64,000 nucleotides of DNA, taken from Burkholderia sp. GAS332. GTDB lineage: Bacteria; Pseudomonadota; Gammaproteobacteria; Burkholderiales; Burkholderiaceae. The notes under the pieces were generated by a model, which was not told where the DNA came from, ran no database searches, and worked only from the letters and a program-made list of their open reading frames with translations. Positions 19,032-28,669 of this stretch are shown here, piece by piece. The stretch is from the NCBI GenBank assembly GCA_900142905.1, contig FSRV01000001.1, forward strand, positions 3,038,001 through 3,102,000. The letters run 5' to 3'. The position numbers and the translations under genes are program-made. The stretch's first letter is position 1. The number at the start of each line of letters is the position of its first letter.

Positions 19032-19931
19032 TCACGCGGCGTTGCTGACTTCCCGCAGTGCCTCCAGATCGATCACGGTAATCCGGCTATAACGCACGTC
19101 CACGATACCCTGCTGCACGAGCCAGCGCAGTTCCTTGTTGATGCTCTGCCGGGACGCGGCCAATAGCGCGGCGAGGTCCTCCTGCGACAGCTTGATCGTC
19201 AACTCCACGCCCCGCTCCGTTTTCTTGCCGTGCCATTCGGCAAGCCCGAGCAACTGATCCGCGAGGCGCGCGCGAAATCCGGCCAACGCTGTCTTGCCCA
19301 TCCGCCCGTGCAATGCGCGGCTTCGCAGGCAGATCAGATCGAGCACATTGCGCAACAACGCGGGCTCGCGAGCAAGCAGGTCGAACAGTGCGCTGCCGGG
19401 GATGTGGAACAGCGTCGTCGAGCCGTGTGCGCGCTGGTCGTGCATCGAGCCGCGCCGGTCCATCACCGGAATGAAGTTGATGACTTCGTTCGGCCACATG
19501 TACACCGCCACTGCGCGCACGCCGGCCGAGTTAGTCCAGCTCATTTCGATCGCGCCGGAGAGGACGACCTGGATGTCGTCGCACGGTTGATCGCGCGCGA
19601 AGATCAGCTCACCGTTGGTCCAGGTGCGCAGTTGACCGGCGTCGCATAACGCGTCGATTGCGTGTGCGGGCCAGCTTTGCAGGCAGGGATTGGCGGTGAA
19701 CGCAGCGTGGATCGCATGACGCACGCCCGCGTCTAGCGAGCGGCCGTCACGCCGCGACGAGAGCAAGGGCGCGGGACGGGCGGGAGGAATCCCGGCGGAG
19801 AGCACCGCGGACGGCCGCCCTGCGGATGGCCGCCCCGCGGATGGCCGCCCCGCGGATGGCCGCCCCGCAGAACGCAAGGCAGACGGCAGTCCCGCGGCGT
19901 CCAGGTTAAATGCTTCGGTGATTGTGCTCAT
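19032..19931 (-). CDS. Crp/Fnr-family regulator with repeat-bearing N-terminus
   Basis: 299-aa regulator. An N-terminal cyclic-nucleotide-binding-like domain (about 75-195: LIFARDQPCDDIQVVLSGAI, VYMWPNEVINFIPVMDRRG) is followed by a Crp-type winged helix-turn-helix (about 215-290: LSQEDLAALLAASRQSINKE). No Cys cluster for an Fnr-type iron-sulfur centre is seen. Residues about 23-42 are four tandem GRPSA units encoded by a 15-bp DNA repeat; the first 70 residues are low-complexity and not part of the family fold. It is read toward the sulfur cluster 387 bp away and could regulate it, but ats clusters are usually controlled by CysB or LysR proteins, so this is open. Confidence 0.85.
   Translation of the reverse strand: MSTITEAFNLDAAGLPSALRSAGRPSAGRPSAGRPSAGRPSAVLSAGIPPARPAPLLSSRRDGRSLDAGVRHAIHAAFTANPCLQSWPAHAIDALCDAGQLRTWTNGELIFARDQPCDDIQVVLSGAIEMSWTNSAGVRAVAVYMWPNEVINFIPVMDRRGSMHDQRAHGSTTLFHIPGSALFDLLAREPALLRNVLDLICLRSRALHGRMGKTALAGFRARLADQLLGLAEWHGKKTERGVELTIKLSQEDLAALLAASRQSINKELRWLVQQGIVDVRYSRITVIDLEALREVSNAA
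19809..19868. repeat. 15-bp tandem repeat, four copies, in frame
   Basis: GGAYGGCCGCCCYGC repeats four times without gaps; three copies are identical and the first differs at two positions. The unit is a multiple of three, so copy-number change would lengthen or shorten the regulator's N-terminus without breaking the frame. Confidence 0.85.
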
Positions 19932-20215
19932 GGCTGACCGGCAAAAGATGCGGTTGGACTTGAATGACTGACAGGCAGTCGATCCTCCGATCTAACCAGT
20001 GTTAAGGGCGCGCGTAAAAGACTTGTTTTTTATGTGCTTATCACGCGTTCGGGGCTGACGATGACGCACGGACGCAATAACGTCGATGTCGACATGATCC
20101 TGGCATCCGGGAAAGCGATCGACGGGCCCGCTGCCGCCGCGAGAAAACGGCTGGCATGCGGGCGACAGGCAGGACAACCACGGGAAGTAACAAGCGCCTA
20201 ACGCGCACTAACGGA

Positions 20216-20770
20216 TCACGGCAGCATCCGCTGCAATGTCTGGTCCTTGAGCACGAAGCGATGAAACAACGCCGCCGCGACATGCAGCGCGATCAGCGCG
20301 AACAACACCCAGGCCAGATAGCCATGGATATCGCCCATTGCATGCCCTACCGATGAGCCGACCGGCGAGATGCTGGGGTAAGGCAGCAGCCCAAGCAGCT
20401 TGACGGACCAGCCACGCGACGACGCATTAGCCCATCCCAACAAGGGCACCGCCACCAGCGCAAGATAAAGAAGACCGTGCGTGACGTGCGAAACGACCCG
20501 AAAAAAAGGCGAAAGCGATGCCGGTGCCGGCGTGTGCGTGAGACGCCAGACGATTCTCACCACCACCGCTGCAATCAGTGTTGCACCCACGCCGAGATGC
20601 CACGCGATCAAACCGTCGGGCCGCGTGCCCTTATGAATATCCGGCATGGTCCAACCGATCACGAATTGCGCAGCGATCAATACAACCACCAGCCAGTGAA
20701 GAAACCTGGCTACGCCGTCATAGCCTGATGCATAGCGTGAGAAATTGGCCTGGTCCGATCGCATGATCAT
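20216..20770 (-). CDS. Cytochrome b561 family protein
   Basis: 184-aa inner-membrane di-haem b protein expected to pass electrons between quinol and a periplasmic acceptor. Four hydrophobic helices carry the usual haem-ligand His residues: FLHWLVVVLI, WHLGVG, VTHGLLYLAL and HGYLAWVLFALIALHVAAAL. It resembles the YodB/CybB type associated with superoxide or peroxide metabolism. The start is ATG-ATC-ATG with no strong ribosome site, so 20764 is possible. No partner gene is adjacent. Confidence 0.88.
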   Translation of the reverse strand: MIMRSDQANFSRYASGYDGVARFLHWLVVVLIAAQFVIGWTMPDIHKGTRPDGLIAWHLGVGATLIAAVVVRIVWRLTHTPAPASLSPFFRVVSHVTHGLLYLALVAVPLLGWANASSRGWSVKLLGLLPYPSISPVGSSVGHAMGDIHGYLAWVLFALIALHVAAALFHRFVLKDQTLQRMLP

Positions 20771-21314
20771 GTGAATGTTTTAGCCGAAGTTGAACCACTG
20801 GATGGAGTGCGATTACCGTGCGCCACGGGTACATACATTCTGAGCGCAATAACCCAGCATGCTACGGATCAAACCTTAAGAAAAGCTGAGGCTGCGTCTG
20901 ACGATCTCTTTCATCCGTCTGAGGCGGCAACGCAACGGCAGCCACGCAAAAAAAGTGCAATCAGAGATCCACGACGCTGCCTCACATTCCGAGTCTGCAA
21001 CCGAATGTATCCGTCCGGCATACGCACCGCGATACGTCACGCGGTGCATGTTCGAGTTGTTCATACGCATGCGCGTCGACCTGTCCGAGCACACCGCATG
21101 CGCGAAAGCCCGGCATTTTTCGTAGCGCGCTCAACGGTTTGGCCGCCGATTTCTCGTCGGCAGAATGGCAAATCGCAGCGTTACACAGTGTCCCCTCGTC
21201 GTGTTGTGTCCCCGGCCGGGCCGCAAAGAAATCGACACGTCCTGTTACACACGAACACACCGGTAATCCCGCCGCTCAGTAGAGTTCGATCACACGTAAA
21301 AGGGAGGCACTGTC
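20771..21314. other. Gene-free region
   Basis: About 540 bp with no supported gene. A continuous open frame here is an in-frame extension of the His-rich protein gene and lacks a start with a ribosome site. The last 60 bp probably hold the promoter for the small lipoprotein gene. Confidence 0.5.
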
Positions 21315-21422
21315 ATGAAACGAATTTTCGCGCTGGTCCTGTTGGCCCTCACCCTCGGGAGTGCATTGGGCGGTTGCATCGTCGTGCCAGAGGGCGGTTA
21401 TCACTATCACGACCATTACTAA
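21315..21422 (+). CDS. Very small lipoprotein (35 aa)
   Basis: Starts MKRIFALVLLALTLGSALGG, then the lipobox Cys (LGGC), leaving a mature peptide of about 15 residues ending in a His/Tyr-rich tail (YHYHDHY). AGGGAGG sits eight bases before the ATG. It lies 53 bp upstream of a His-rich secreted protein and is probably co-transcribed. The His/Tyr tail suggests metal binding; no family is recognised. Confidence 0.72.
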   Translation: MKRIFALVLLALTLGSALGGCIVVPEGGYHYHDHY

Positions 21423-21475
21423 GCGTTGCCCGCGCAGCGCGCTCCACGCTCAATCATAAAACCCGAGAACAAAAC

Positions 21476-21874
21476 ATGAGTCACTCACGAAGCCGCTGGC
21501 TGTCCATCGCGATCGTTGCAGGTCTGGGGATCGGCGCATCGTCTGCCGCGCTGGCGCACGTCGATGTAGGCGTGAACATCGGCATTCCGGGCGTGGCCTA
21601 CGCGCCCGCGCCGGTCTATGCCCCGCCGCCGCCTGTCTACGCGCCCCCTCCGCCGGTGGTGGTCGTGAGTCCGGGCTGGTATGGCGAGCGCTATTACGAC
21701 GGTCACCGCTACTGGGATCGACGCGAGTGGGAAGAACGCCATCACGACCGCGAATGGCATGACGCGCGCGGCTATCGCGATGGCCCGCACGGCGACTGGC
21801 ATGACCATGGCGGTGATCACGACGATCACGGCGATCACGGCCATGGCGATGGTCACGGTTGGGGCGATCACTAA
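21476..21874 (+). CDS. Secreted Pro/Tyr/His-rich protein (PXPV-repeat-like)
   Basis: 132-aa exported protein with signal peptide LSIAIVAGLGIGASSAALA. The mature part has Pro-rich repeats (VYAPPPPVYAPPPPVVVV), a Trp/Tyr/Arg-rich middle (WYGERYYDGHRYWDRREW) and a C-terminus dominated by His, Asp and Gly. The last 50 residues look able to bind divalent metals. Small proteins of this layout are common in Burkholderiales envelopes, but their role is not known to me. The start is chosen because the signal peptide begins there. It follows the small His-rich lipoprotein gene. Confidence 0.8.
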   Translation: MSHSRSRWLSIAIVAGLGIGASSAALAHVDVGVNIGIPGVAYAPAPVYAPPPPVYAPPPPVVVVSPGWYGERYYDGHRYWDRREWEERHHDREWHDARGYRDGPHGDWHDHGGDHDDHGDHGHGDGHGWGDH

Positions 21875-21886
21875 TGCCTGGGCCGT

Positions 21887-21907
21887 GGCGGCGTCACTGA
21901 CGCCGCC
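21887..21907 (+). terminator. Stem-loop after the His-rich protein gene
   Basis: GGCGGCGT and ACGCCGCC pair around a CACTG loop, 13 bp after the stop codon. There is no U-run, so it may stabilise the 3' end or act as a weak terminator. Confidence 0.4.
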
Positions 21908-21952
21908 TGCCCGCGCAGGCATTCGCGCCACACCTTTTGCAGGAGCGACGAT

Positions 21953-22201
21953 TTGCTACGCAACGATCCACGGCGAGTAACGGCACGCATCGACGGCACG
22001 ATCATTTCCGCCGAATACAGCGAACAAACGGGCCAACTGTGTTTGCGCCAGGACGGCACTGTGCTGCGCGAATGGTTTCCACCTCATTCGTGGATCGCGA
22101 TTGCGTCGGTGGCGGGCGCACGGCACTGGGGTACGCGGCCTTCTGACGAGGACCTTCATGCGTTGCTGCGCAACGAGATGATGCTATTGCGCGCGCCATA
22201 A
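21953..22201 (+). CDS. Small hypothetical protein (82 aa)
   Basis: Unrecognised soluble protein (for example ARIDGTIISAEYSEQTGQ, LREWFPPHSWIAIASVAG). It starts with TTG, supported by AGGAG six to seven bases upstream. No signal peptide or membrane segment. Charged and hydrophobic residues are well spread, as in a folded domain. It may be the third gene of the small envelope-protein operon, but an 80-bp gap with a stem-loop separates it. Confidence 0.5.
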   Translation: MLRNDPRRVTARIDGTIISAEYSEQTGQLCLRQDGTVLREWFPPHSWIAIASVAGARHWGTRPSDEDLHALLRNEMMLLRAP

Positions 22202-22298
22202 GCACCGCCTCGGTACGTCATCACATTCGCCTGCCCTTTGGGACATTGGAATCAGCGGCAGTGAATCTGCATTCGACAAGGATGCCGCAACGTCGTCG

Positions 22299-22343
22299 AA
22301 AGAAAAAGGCCGGTCACCGGAACATGTCCGCGTGACCGGCCTT
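22299..22343 (-). terminator. Rho-independent terminator of the small secreted protein gene
   Basis: On the minus strand AAGGCCGGTCAC pairs with GTGACCGGCCTT (12-bp stem) and runs into TTTTTCTTT. It lies 70 bp downstream of the 80-aa protein gene. Confidence 0.85.
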
Positions 22344-22412
22344 CTATATTCAACTCGCGAGATGCCGCGAGAGCCACGCAACGCCGCAATGGCCTGCGTG
22401 CTGGCTTTACCC

Positions 22413-22655
22413 TTAACGTGCGTTGTAAATCGGCGGCGAATAGGAGCTGACCGTCGTGTCACTGCCGCGGCCTGCTTGCCACGTGCCGTGGCTGCCCGAA
22501 CCGTAACCGCCGGTATCGGCCTGAGCCGCACCTTGCTGTCCGGAAGCCTGCGTGGCCTGCGTGTTCTGCGGGGCCGGCTGATTTGATTGCGCAAAGGAAG
22601 CAATCGGGGCGCTAAGAACAATTGCAATAGCAACAGCTTTGATGAGCGATTTCAT
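22413..22655 (-). CDS. Small secreted protein (80 aa), possibly DUF4148-like
   Basis: The signal peptide (LIKAVAIAIVLSAPIASFAQ) matches that of many Burkholderiales DUF4148 proteins, but the mature part is a short Gln/Ala/Gly/Ser-rich stretch ending SSYSPPIYNAR and lacks the usual helical region. CTGGAGGTGG precedes the ATG. It is monocistronic with its own strong terminator. Function unknown; probably a periplasmic or surface peptide. Confidence 0.75.
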   Translation of the reverse strand: MKSLIKAVAIAIVLSAPIASFAQSNQPAPQNTQATQASGQQGAAQADTGGYGSGSHGTWQAGRGSDTTVSSYSPPIYNAR

Positions 22656-23062
22656 GAAACCACCTCCAGAGAATGTCTTAACCGCGCTGCAGATGTAACG
22701 TGTGGTGCAGCCGATGGAGACAGTCTAGGTGTCGATCAGGCGCGGATAAATCCTCCATTCCTGAATTCACTGTTGCTCTTTGACATGACAATGGCAGAAG
22801 CCCACCCATCAAGGGTTTGCCGGAATGCGCCGGGCGCGGCGGGGTTCGTCTGATCAAACAATCCCCGGCGCGCATTCTATAAACGCTGGCTATATACGGA
22901 CGGGTCGAAGCAAACCGTGTGTGGGTGCCGCAGCGCAGCAATGGGGCCTTCATTCCGCCACGATCGCGGCGCCCGTAGCAACCACACAGTGGCCGGCAAA
23001 TTTGTCGCTTAACCAAGCCTTTGCCATTTCACACCCAGCATCCGCAGCCCGCTCACTTGCGC
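22656..23062. other. Gene-free region
   Basis: About 400 bp between the small secreted protein and the end of pobA. It holds the promoter of the former and the 3' flank of the latter. No gene, clear hairpin or repeat was found. Confidence 0.45.
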
Positions 23063-24575
<1,513 letters not shown>

Positions 24576-26147
24576 CTACGCAAGAAACAGGCGGTACACC
24601 GGGTTCTGCGTTTCTTCCCAGTACGGATAACCGAGCGTCGCGAGAAAGCGTTCGAACGCGCTGTTCTCGCTCTCCGGCACCTGGATGCCCACCAGAATCG
24701 AACTGTAGTCCGCCCCCTGGTTGCGATAGTGGAACAGGCTGATATTCCAGTTCGGCGCCATCGACGACAAAAACTTCATCAGCGCGCCCGGCCGCTCCGG
24801 AAACTCGAAGCGGAACAGACGTTCGTCGTGGGCCAGCGGCGAGCGTCCACCGACCATATAGCGGATGTGCTGCTTCGACAGTTCATCGAAAGTCAGGTCG
24901 ACGGTGGCAAAGCCGTGCGCCTCAAATGCGCCCGCGATCTGCGCCGATTCGCTGCGATTCCTGATCTGCACGCCGACGAAGATATGGGCGGAGTTGGCAT
25001 CCGCAATCCGGTAGTTGAACTCGGTGACGCTGCGCGTGCCCACCAGTTCACAGAAACGCCGGAAGCTGCCGCGCTCCTCGGGGATCGTCACGGCGAACAC
25101 GGCTTCACGGGCTTCACCGACTTCGGCGCGCTCGGCCACGAAACGCATGCGGTCGAAATTCATGTTCGCGCCCGACGTGATCGCGATCAGCGTCTGGTTC
25201 TCGATGCCTTCGCGCTCGGCATACTGTTTGGCGCCTGCCACGGCCAGCGCGCCGGCCGGCTCCAGCACGCTGCGGGTGTCCTGGAACACATCCTTGATCG
25301 CGGCGCACAGCGCATCGGTATTTACGAGCAGCACGTCATCGAGATATTCGCTGCACAGGCGGAAGGTTTCCTCGCCGACCAGCTTGACCGCGGTGCCGTC
25401 CGAAAACAGCCCCACTTCGTTCAGCGTGACCCGTTCACCCGCTTTCAGCGACGCGGCCATTGCGCACGAGTCATCGGTCTGTACGCCGATCACCTTGATC
25501 TCCGGGCGCACCGATTTCACGTATGCAGCGACGCCTGCCGCCAGGCCACCACCGCCGATCGGCACGAAGATCGCGTGGATCGGCCCCTGATGCTGGCTGA
25601 GAATTTCCATCGCAACCGTGCCCTGGCCGGCGATCACGTACGGATCGTCGAACGGGTGAACAAACGTCAGACCGCGTTCTTCCTGCAGCTTCACCGCGTG
25701 CCCGTACGCATCGCTATAGGATTCGCCGAACTGCACCACCTCGACCGTCGCCCCGCCATGCGCGCGCACCGCATCGACCTTCACCTGCGGGGTCGTCACC
25801 GGCACCACAATGATCGCCTTCACGCCCATGCGGGCTGCCGACAGCGCCACGCCCTGCGCATGATTGCCCGCCGATGCGGTAATCACGCCACGCTCCAGCG
25901 CCTCTGCCGGAATATGCGCCATCTTGTTGTACGCGCCGCGCACCTTGAACGAGAACACCGGCTGGTTGTCCTCGCGCTTCAGATAAACCGGGTTACGCAG
26001 CCGTGCCGACAGATTCGGCGCGCGTTCGAGTTCGGTCTCGCGGGCCACGTCGTAGACGCGCGCGGTCAGGGTTTTCTTCAGGTAGTCGTGGCGCAACGCC
26101 ACGCTGTCAGCGGCTTCGGCCACCTGATTGAGTTCGTGTAACGGCAA
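24576..26147 (-). CDS. ilvA: Threonine ammonia-lyase (biosynthetic threonine deaminase)
   Basis: PLP enzyme converting threonine to 2-oxobutanoate, the first committed step of isoleucine synthesis. The 523-aa protein has the PLP-binding Lys68 in SFKVRGAYNK, the phosphate-binding loop PIGGGGLAAG and SGANMNFDR in the catalytic domain (about 1-330). Two C-terminal ACT-like regulatory domains follow (about 335-425 and 430-523), the form feedback-inhibited by isoleucine. Length is typical of biosynthetic IlvA. It stands alone, with a terminator from the next operon upstream of it. Confidence 0.96.
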   Translation of the reverse strand: MPLHELNQVAEAADSVALRHDYLKKTLTARVYDVARETELERAPNLSARLRNPVYLKREDNQPVFSFKVRGAYNKMAHIPAEALERGVITASAGNHAQGVALSAARMGVKAIIVVPVTTPQVKVDAVRAHGGATVEVVQFGESYSDAYGHAVKLQEERGLTFVHPFDDPYVIAGQGTVAMEILSQHQGPIHAIFVPIGGGGLAAGVAAYVKSVRPEIKVIGVQTDDSCAMAASLKAGERVTLNEVGLFSDGTAVKLVGEETFRLCSEYLDDVLLVNTDALCAAIKDVFQDTRSVLEPAGALAVAGAKQYAEREGIENQTLIAITSGANMNFDRMRFVAERAEVGEAREAVFAVTIPEERGSFRRFCELVGTRSVTEFNYRIADANSAHIFVGVQIRNRSESAQIAGAFEAHGFATVDLTFDELSKQHIRYMVGGRSPLAHDERLFRFEFPERPGALMKFLSSMAPNWNISLFHYRNQGADYSSILVGIQVPESENSAFERFLATLGYPYWEETQNPVYRLFLA

Positions 26148-26217
26148 GGCAAGCTCCTGAGCGGCAAGGGCAAATCAACAGAGAGAGATCACCAGGAGGC
26201 AGGCAGCAAGCGGACAT

Positions 26218-26247
26218 AAAAAAACCCGCCTCGTGGGGCGGGTTTTT
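26218..26247 (-). terminator. Rho-independent terminator downstream of the adenylation/ACP/hydrolase operon
   Basis: CCCGCC pairs with GGCGGG around a TCGTGG loop, with seven T after the stem on the minus strand and five on the plus strand. It can work both ways. On the minus strand it would end the operon whose last gene stops at 26396 and insulate ilvA. Confidence 0.85.
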
Positions 26248-26395
26248 GTCACTGCGTATCACTGCTATCAGACGCGCGCTAACCCACCATTCGATGAATG
26301 GTGCTAATAATCAGCGCAATACGGATGTCGAGGCAGTTCATGCAGTCGATCTTCGTTGACTTGACGGGCTTTGTCAATAAAAAAACGCCGCTAAC

Positions 26396-28213
26396 TCAAG
26401 GCTGCTGCGCCTCAGCGACACGCAAGCGGGGATTCGGCGCGACGGTTTCACGCCGCGCACTCAGCACACTTTCGCGCAGAAACAGATCGAACTGCGCCAT
26501 CACCGCATCACGCGCAGCGTGTGAAAACAGCGCGTGATCCACTTTACCGACCACCTTTGCGGTGACATTCCTCAGCTTGCCGAGCCGACTGCCATACGGT
26601 CCAAAATGAATCTCCAACTCGTCCAGCCCCTCGTCGAGCGGGCCGTACATCAACGAGGTTTGCACGCCCTTGCGTTCCAGTTCCAGCGCGATTCTGCGCA
26701 CGGCGCCACCTGGCGTCGACTGCCCGAAGAGCCGCTCGAGCGCCGTGCTGGCACGCGCGGTCATGCGCGCGCATAGACGGCGCGTGAGTTCCGCGATAAT
26801 CGCGCGACCGTTCGCCTGTCCGGTCAGTAGCCGCAACCATTTGCGCGGATTGCGCATCGCGCGTCGGTAGACAACGCTCGACGCCACGTGCTGCGCGCCG
26901 GGCCGCGTCCGCGCGCCGCCCCACACGAAAAAAGGCAGGTTGACGGACGCACAGGCCGTCACGGCGGGATGGGCGAGCGCCGTATGGAGACTGACGTACG
27001 CGCCCGTGCAGATGCCGAACATGATGGTTTTCGCATGGCCTCTCGCCACCAGCCAGTCGACCCCTGCCTTGGCGTCGGCGACCGCGTACCGGGCGTACAC
27101 CCTATCGAGCGTTAGCGCTTCGTCACGACGCAGACTATCGCCCAGACCGCTGAGATCCATGCGCAACGATGCGATGCCCTGCGCCGCGAGATGCCGCGCC
27201 ATCAGCACCGTGAAGCGGCCGTCGCCGATCCGGTGCACGCCGCCCGTATTGACGAACAGCACCGCGGGAGCCCCTTCAAGTGCTCGCAAGGGCTGGCAGA
27301 ACACAGCGGCGTAACGGCCGCCATCGAACACGACGGGCGTCTCGCGGCCATGCGCGAAATCTATTCGCGCGCTCGCGGCACAGCCCAGTATCTCGACCGT
27401 GCCCCTGGTGGCTGTGACCGCCCGTGCGCCCAGCCATTCGAGCACGCTGTCGAATGCCTGGGCCGGCGGCTCGCTGTAGCTCGGATCAAGCAGGAACATG
27501 CTGTATTCGCTGAAAATCTGCAGATCCGCTTGGGCGCCCTGAGCCTGATAATGCGCGGCCAGCCGTTTCAAACGCGCACTTTCGCTCAGGTCCTGCAGCA
27601 GCACACGCTGCGCGGGACATCGCACGCTTTGCTCGAGATTGACCTTTGCGAGCATCTCGAGCGAGTCCGGATAGAGACGAAAGCCATGCGCGCCGATCGT
27701 TTCCGCGGCCTCTGCATCGAGGCTGAGGCCGAGCGCATGTTGCGCACTGAGCCAGCTTTGATGCTGCAGCTCTAACTCACGGATGTAGCTCTTGCCCGAA
27801 CCCAGCGGCATGAGCAGCACAAGATTCTCGACGCCACCCAGCTCTTCGGCGGCCAACGCCGCGAGCGTGGCACCCAGACGCAGCCCGCACAGACTCAGGC
27901 GCGTCACACCGGTTTCGGCGCGCAGCCACGCTGCGGCCGACTTGATACTGTCGAGCCACGCGCGCAAGCGTTGCGGGTCTTCCTCGTTGCCGCTCGAATC
28001 GCCGGTGCCGGGGTAGTCGAAGCGCAGCGTGGGCATGCCGCGCGCCGCGAGCGCCTCAGCGAATTCGCGCCAGCCGTGGTACGTGCACAGTGCTTCGTAG
28101 CCGAACGGATTGCATAGCACCACGCCCATCTCCGCCTGAGCGCCGGCCGGTCGGTGCAGCCATCCGAAACAGCCGTCGAAAGTCACCGGCGTCATGGTGG
28201 GCGAATTCGTCAT
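26396..28213 (-). CDS. Fused double alpha/beta-hydrolase, atypical nucleophiles
   Basis: 605-aa protein made of two alpha/beta-hydrolase halves (about 10-265 and 290-600), each with an oxyanion-region motif and a D-x-x-G-x-GDS element (FDYPGTGDSSG; MDLSGLGDSLR). The nucleophile elbow of the first half reads G-L-Arg112-L-G and of the second G-I-Cys402-T-G, so neither has the usual Ser. Comparable hydrolases occur as two separate genes in exosortase-associated clusters, together with an acyl-CoA ligase and an ACP, which match the neighbours here; no exosortase is in the window. The start is placed 22 bp after the ACP stop. It may act on acyl-ACP, possibly as a transferase or thioesterase. Confidence 0.78.
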   Translation of the reverse strand: MTNSPTMTPVTFDGCFGWLHRPAGAQAEMGVVLCNPFGYEALCTYHGWREFAEALAARGMPTLRFDYPGTGDSSGNEEDPQRLRAWLDSIKSAAAWLRAETGVTRLSLCGLRLGATLAALAAEELGGVENLVLLMPLGSGKSYIRELELQHQSWLSAQHALGLSLDAEAAETIGAHGFRLYPDSLEMLAKVNLEQSVRCPAQRVLLQDLSESARLKRLAAHYQAQGAQADLQIFSEYSMFLLDPSYSEPPAQAFDSVLEWLGARAVTATRGTVEILGCAASARIDFAHGRETPVVFDGGRYAAVFCQPLRALEGAPAVLFVNTGGVHRIGDGRFTVLMARHLAAQGIASLRMDLSGLGDSLRRDEALTLDRVYARYAVADAKAGVDWLVARGHAKTIMFGICTGAYVSLHTALAHPAVTACASVNLPFFVWGGARTRPGAQHVASSVVYRRAMRNPRKWLRLLTGQANGRAIIAELTRRLCARMTARASTALERLFGQSTPGGAVRRIALELERKGVQTSLMYGPLDEGLDELEIHFGPYGSRLGKLRNVTAKVVGKVDHALFSHAARDAVMAQFDLFLRESVLSARRETVAPNPRLRVAEAQQP

Positions 28214-28235
28214 GGTCAGTTGCCGCAGCGCCACT

Positions 28236-28496
28236 TCAGATTCGCGGCGCAAGCGATGCCTCCGGCACGAGCTGCGCAATCATGTGAGCAAGGGAATCGA
28301 TACTCTGAAACAGATCGTGGGTAATCAGCGCGGGCGGAATCTCGATGGCGAAGTGTTCTTCGATGGCCATCATGAGGCGGACCGATCCCAGCGATGACAA
28401 ACCAGCAGCGTAGAGATCGTCACGATCGCCGAGCGTGTCGACCGGTACGTCGAGACAGGCCGCCTCTTGAAGAATGCTGCGCACTTGATTTTTCAT
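28236..28496 (-). CDS. Acyl/peptidyl carrier protein
   Basis: 86-aa stand-alone carrier protein. Helix II begins GLSSLGSVRLMMAIEEHF, where Ser35 occupies the phosphopantetheine site (the usual D-S-L reads S-S-L). The acidic helix III (ITHDLFQSIDSLAHMI) is also typical. It lies between a free adenylation enzyme (173 bp upstream) and a double hydrolase (22 bp downstream), so it probably receives the activated substrate. GGGGTGTCAA precedes the ATG. Confidence 0.88.
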   Translation of the reverse strand: MKNQVRSILQEAACLDVPVDTLGDRDDLYAAGLSSLGSVRLMMAIEEHFAIEIPPALITHDLFQSIDSLAHMIAQLVPEASLAPRI

Positions 28497-28669
28497 TTGA
28501 CACCCCGGATACCTGATTTTTTAGCTACTGCCTCGATCCATCGATTCAACAAGCGTGCGCACGGATGCGCTGTCATCACTAACCTTGCCTGAGACAAACG
28601 CTAACGCGAGACACCTGTCGGTACTTCAGAATAATATTTCGTTATACAGATCATGCTCACCGATACCTG

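Noticed and set aside
19809..19868. CRISPR-like array
   Set aside because: The repeats are contiguous with no spacers and are in-frame coding units.
20771..21475. Long N-terminal extension of the His-rich protein
   Set aside because: No ribosome site and no similarity; the signal peptide begins at 21476, and a separate lipoprotein gene fits inside the stretch.
24729..26141. 470-aa open frame on the plus strand
   Set aside because: Antisense of ilvA, no recognisable domain and no ribosome site.
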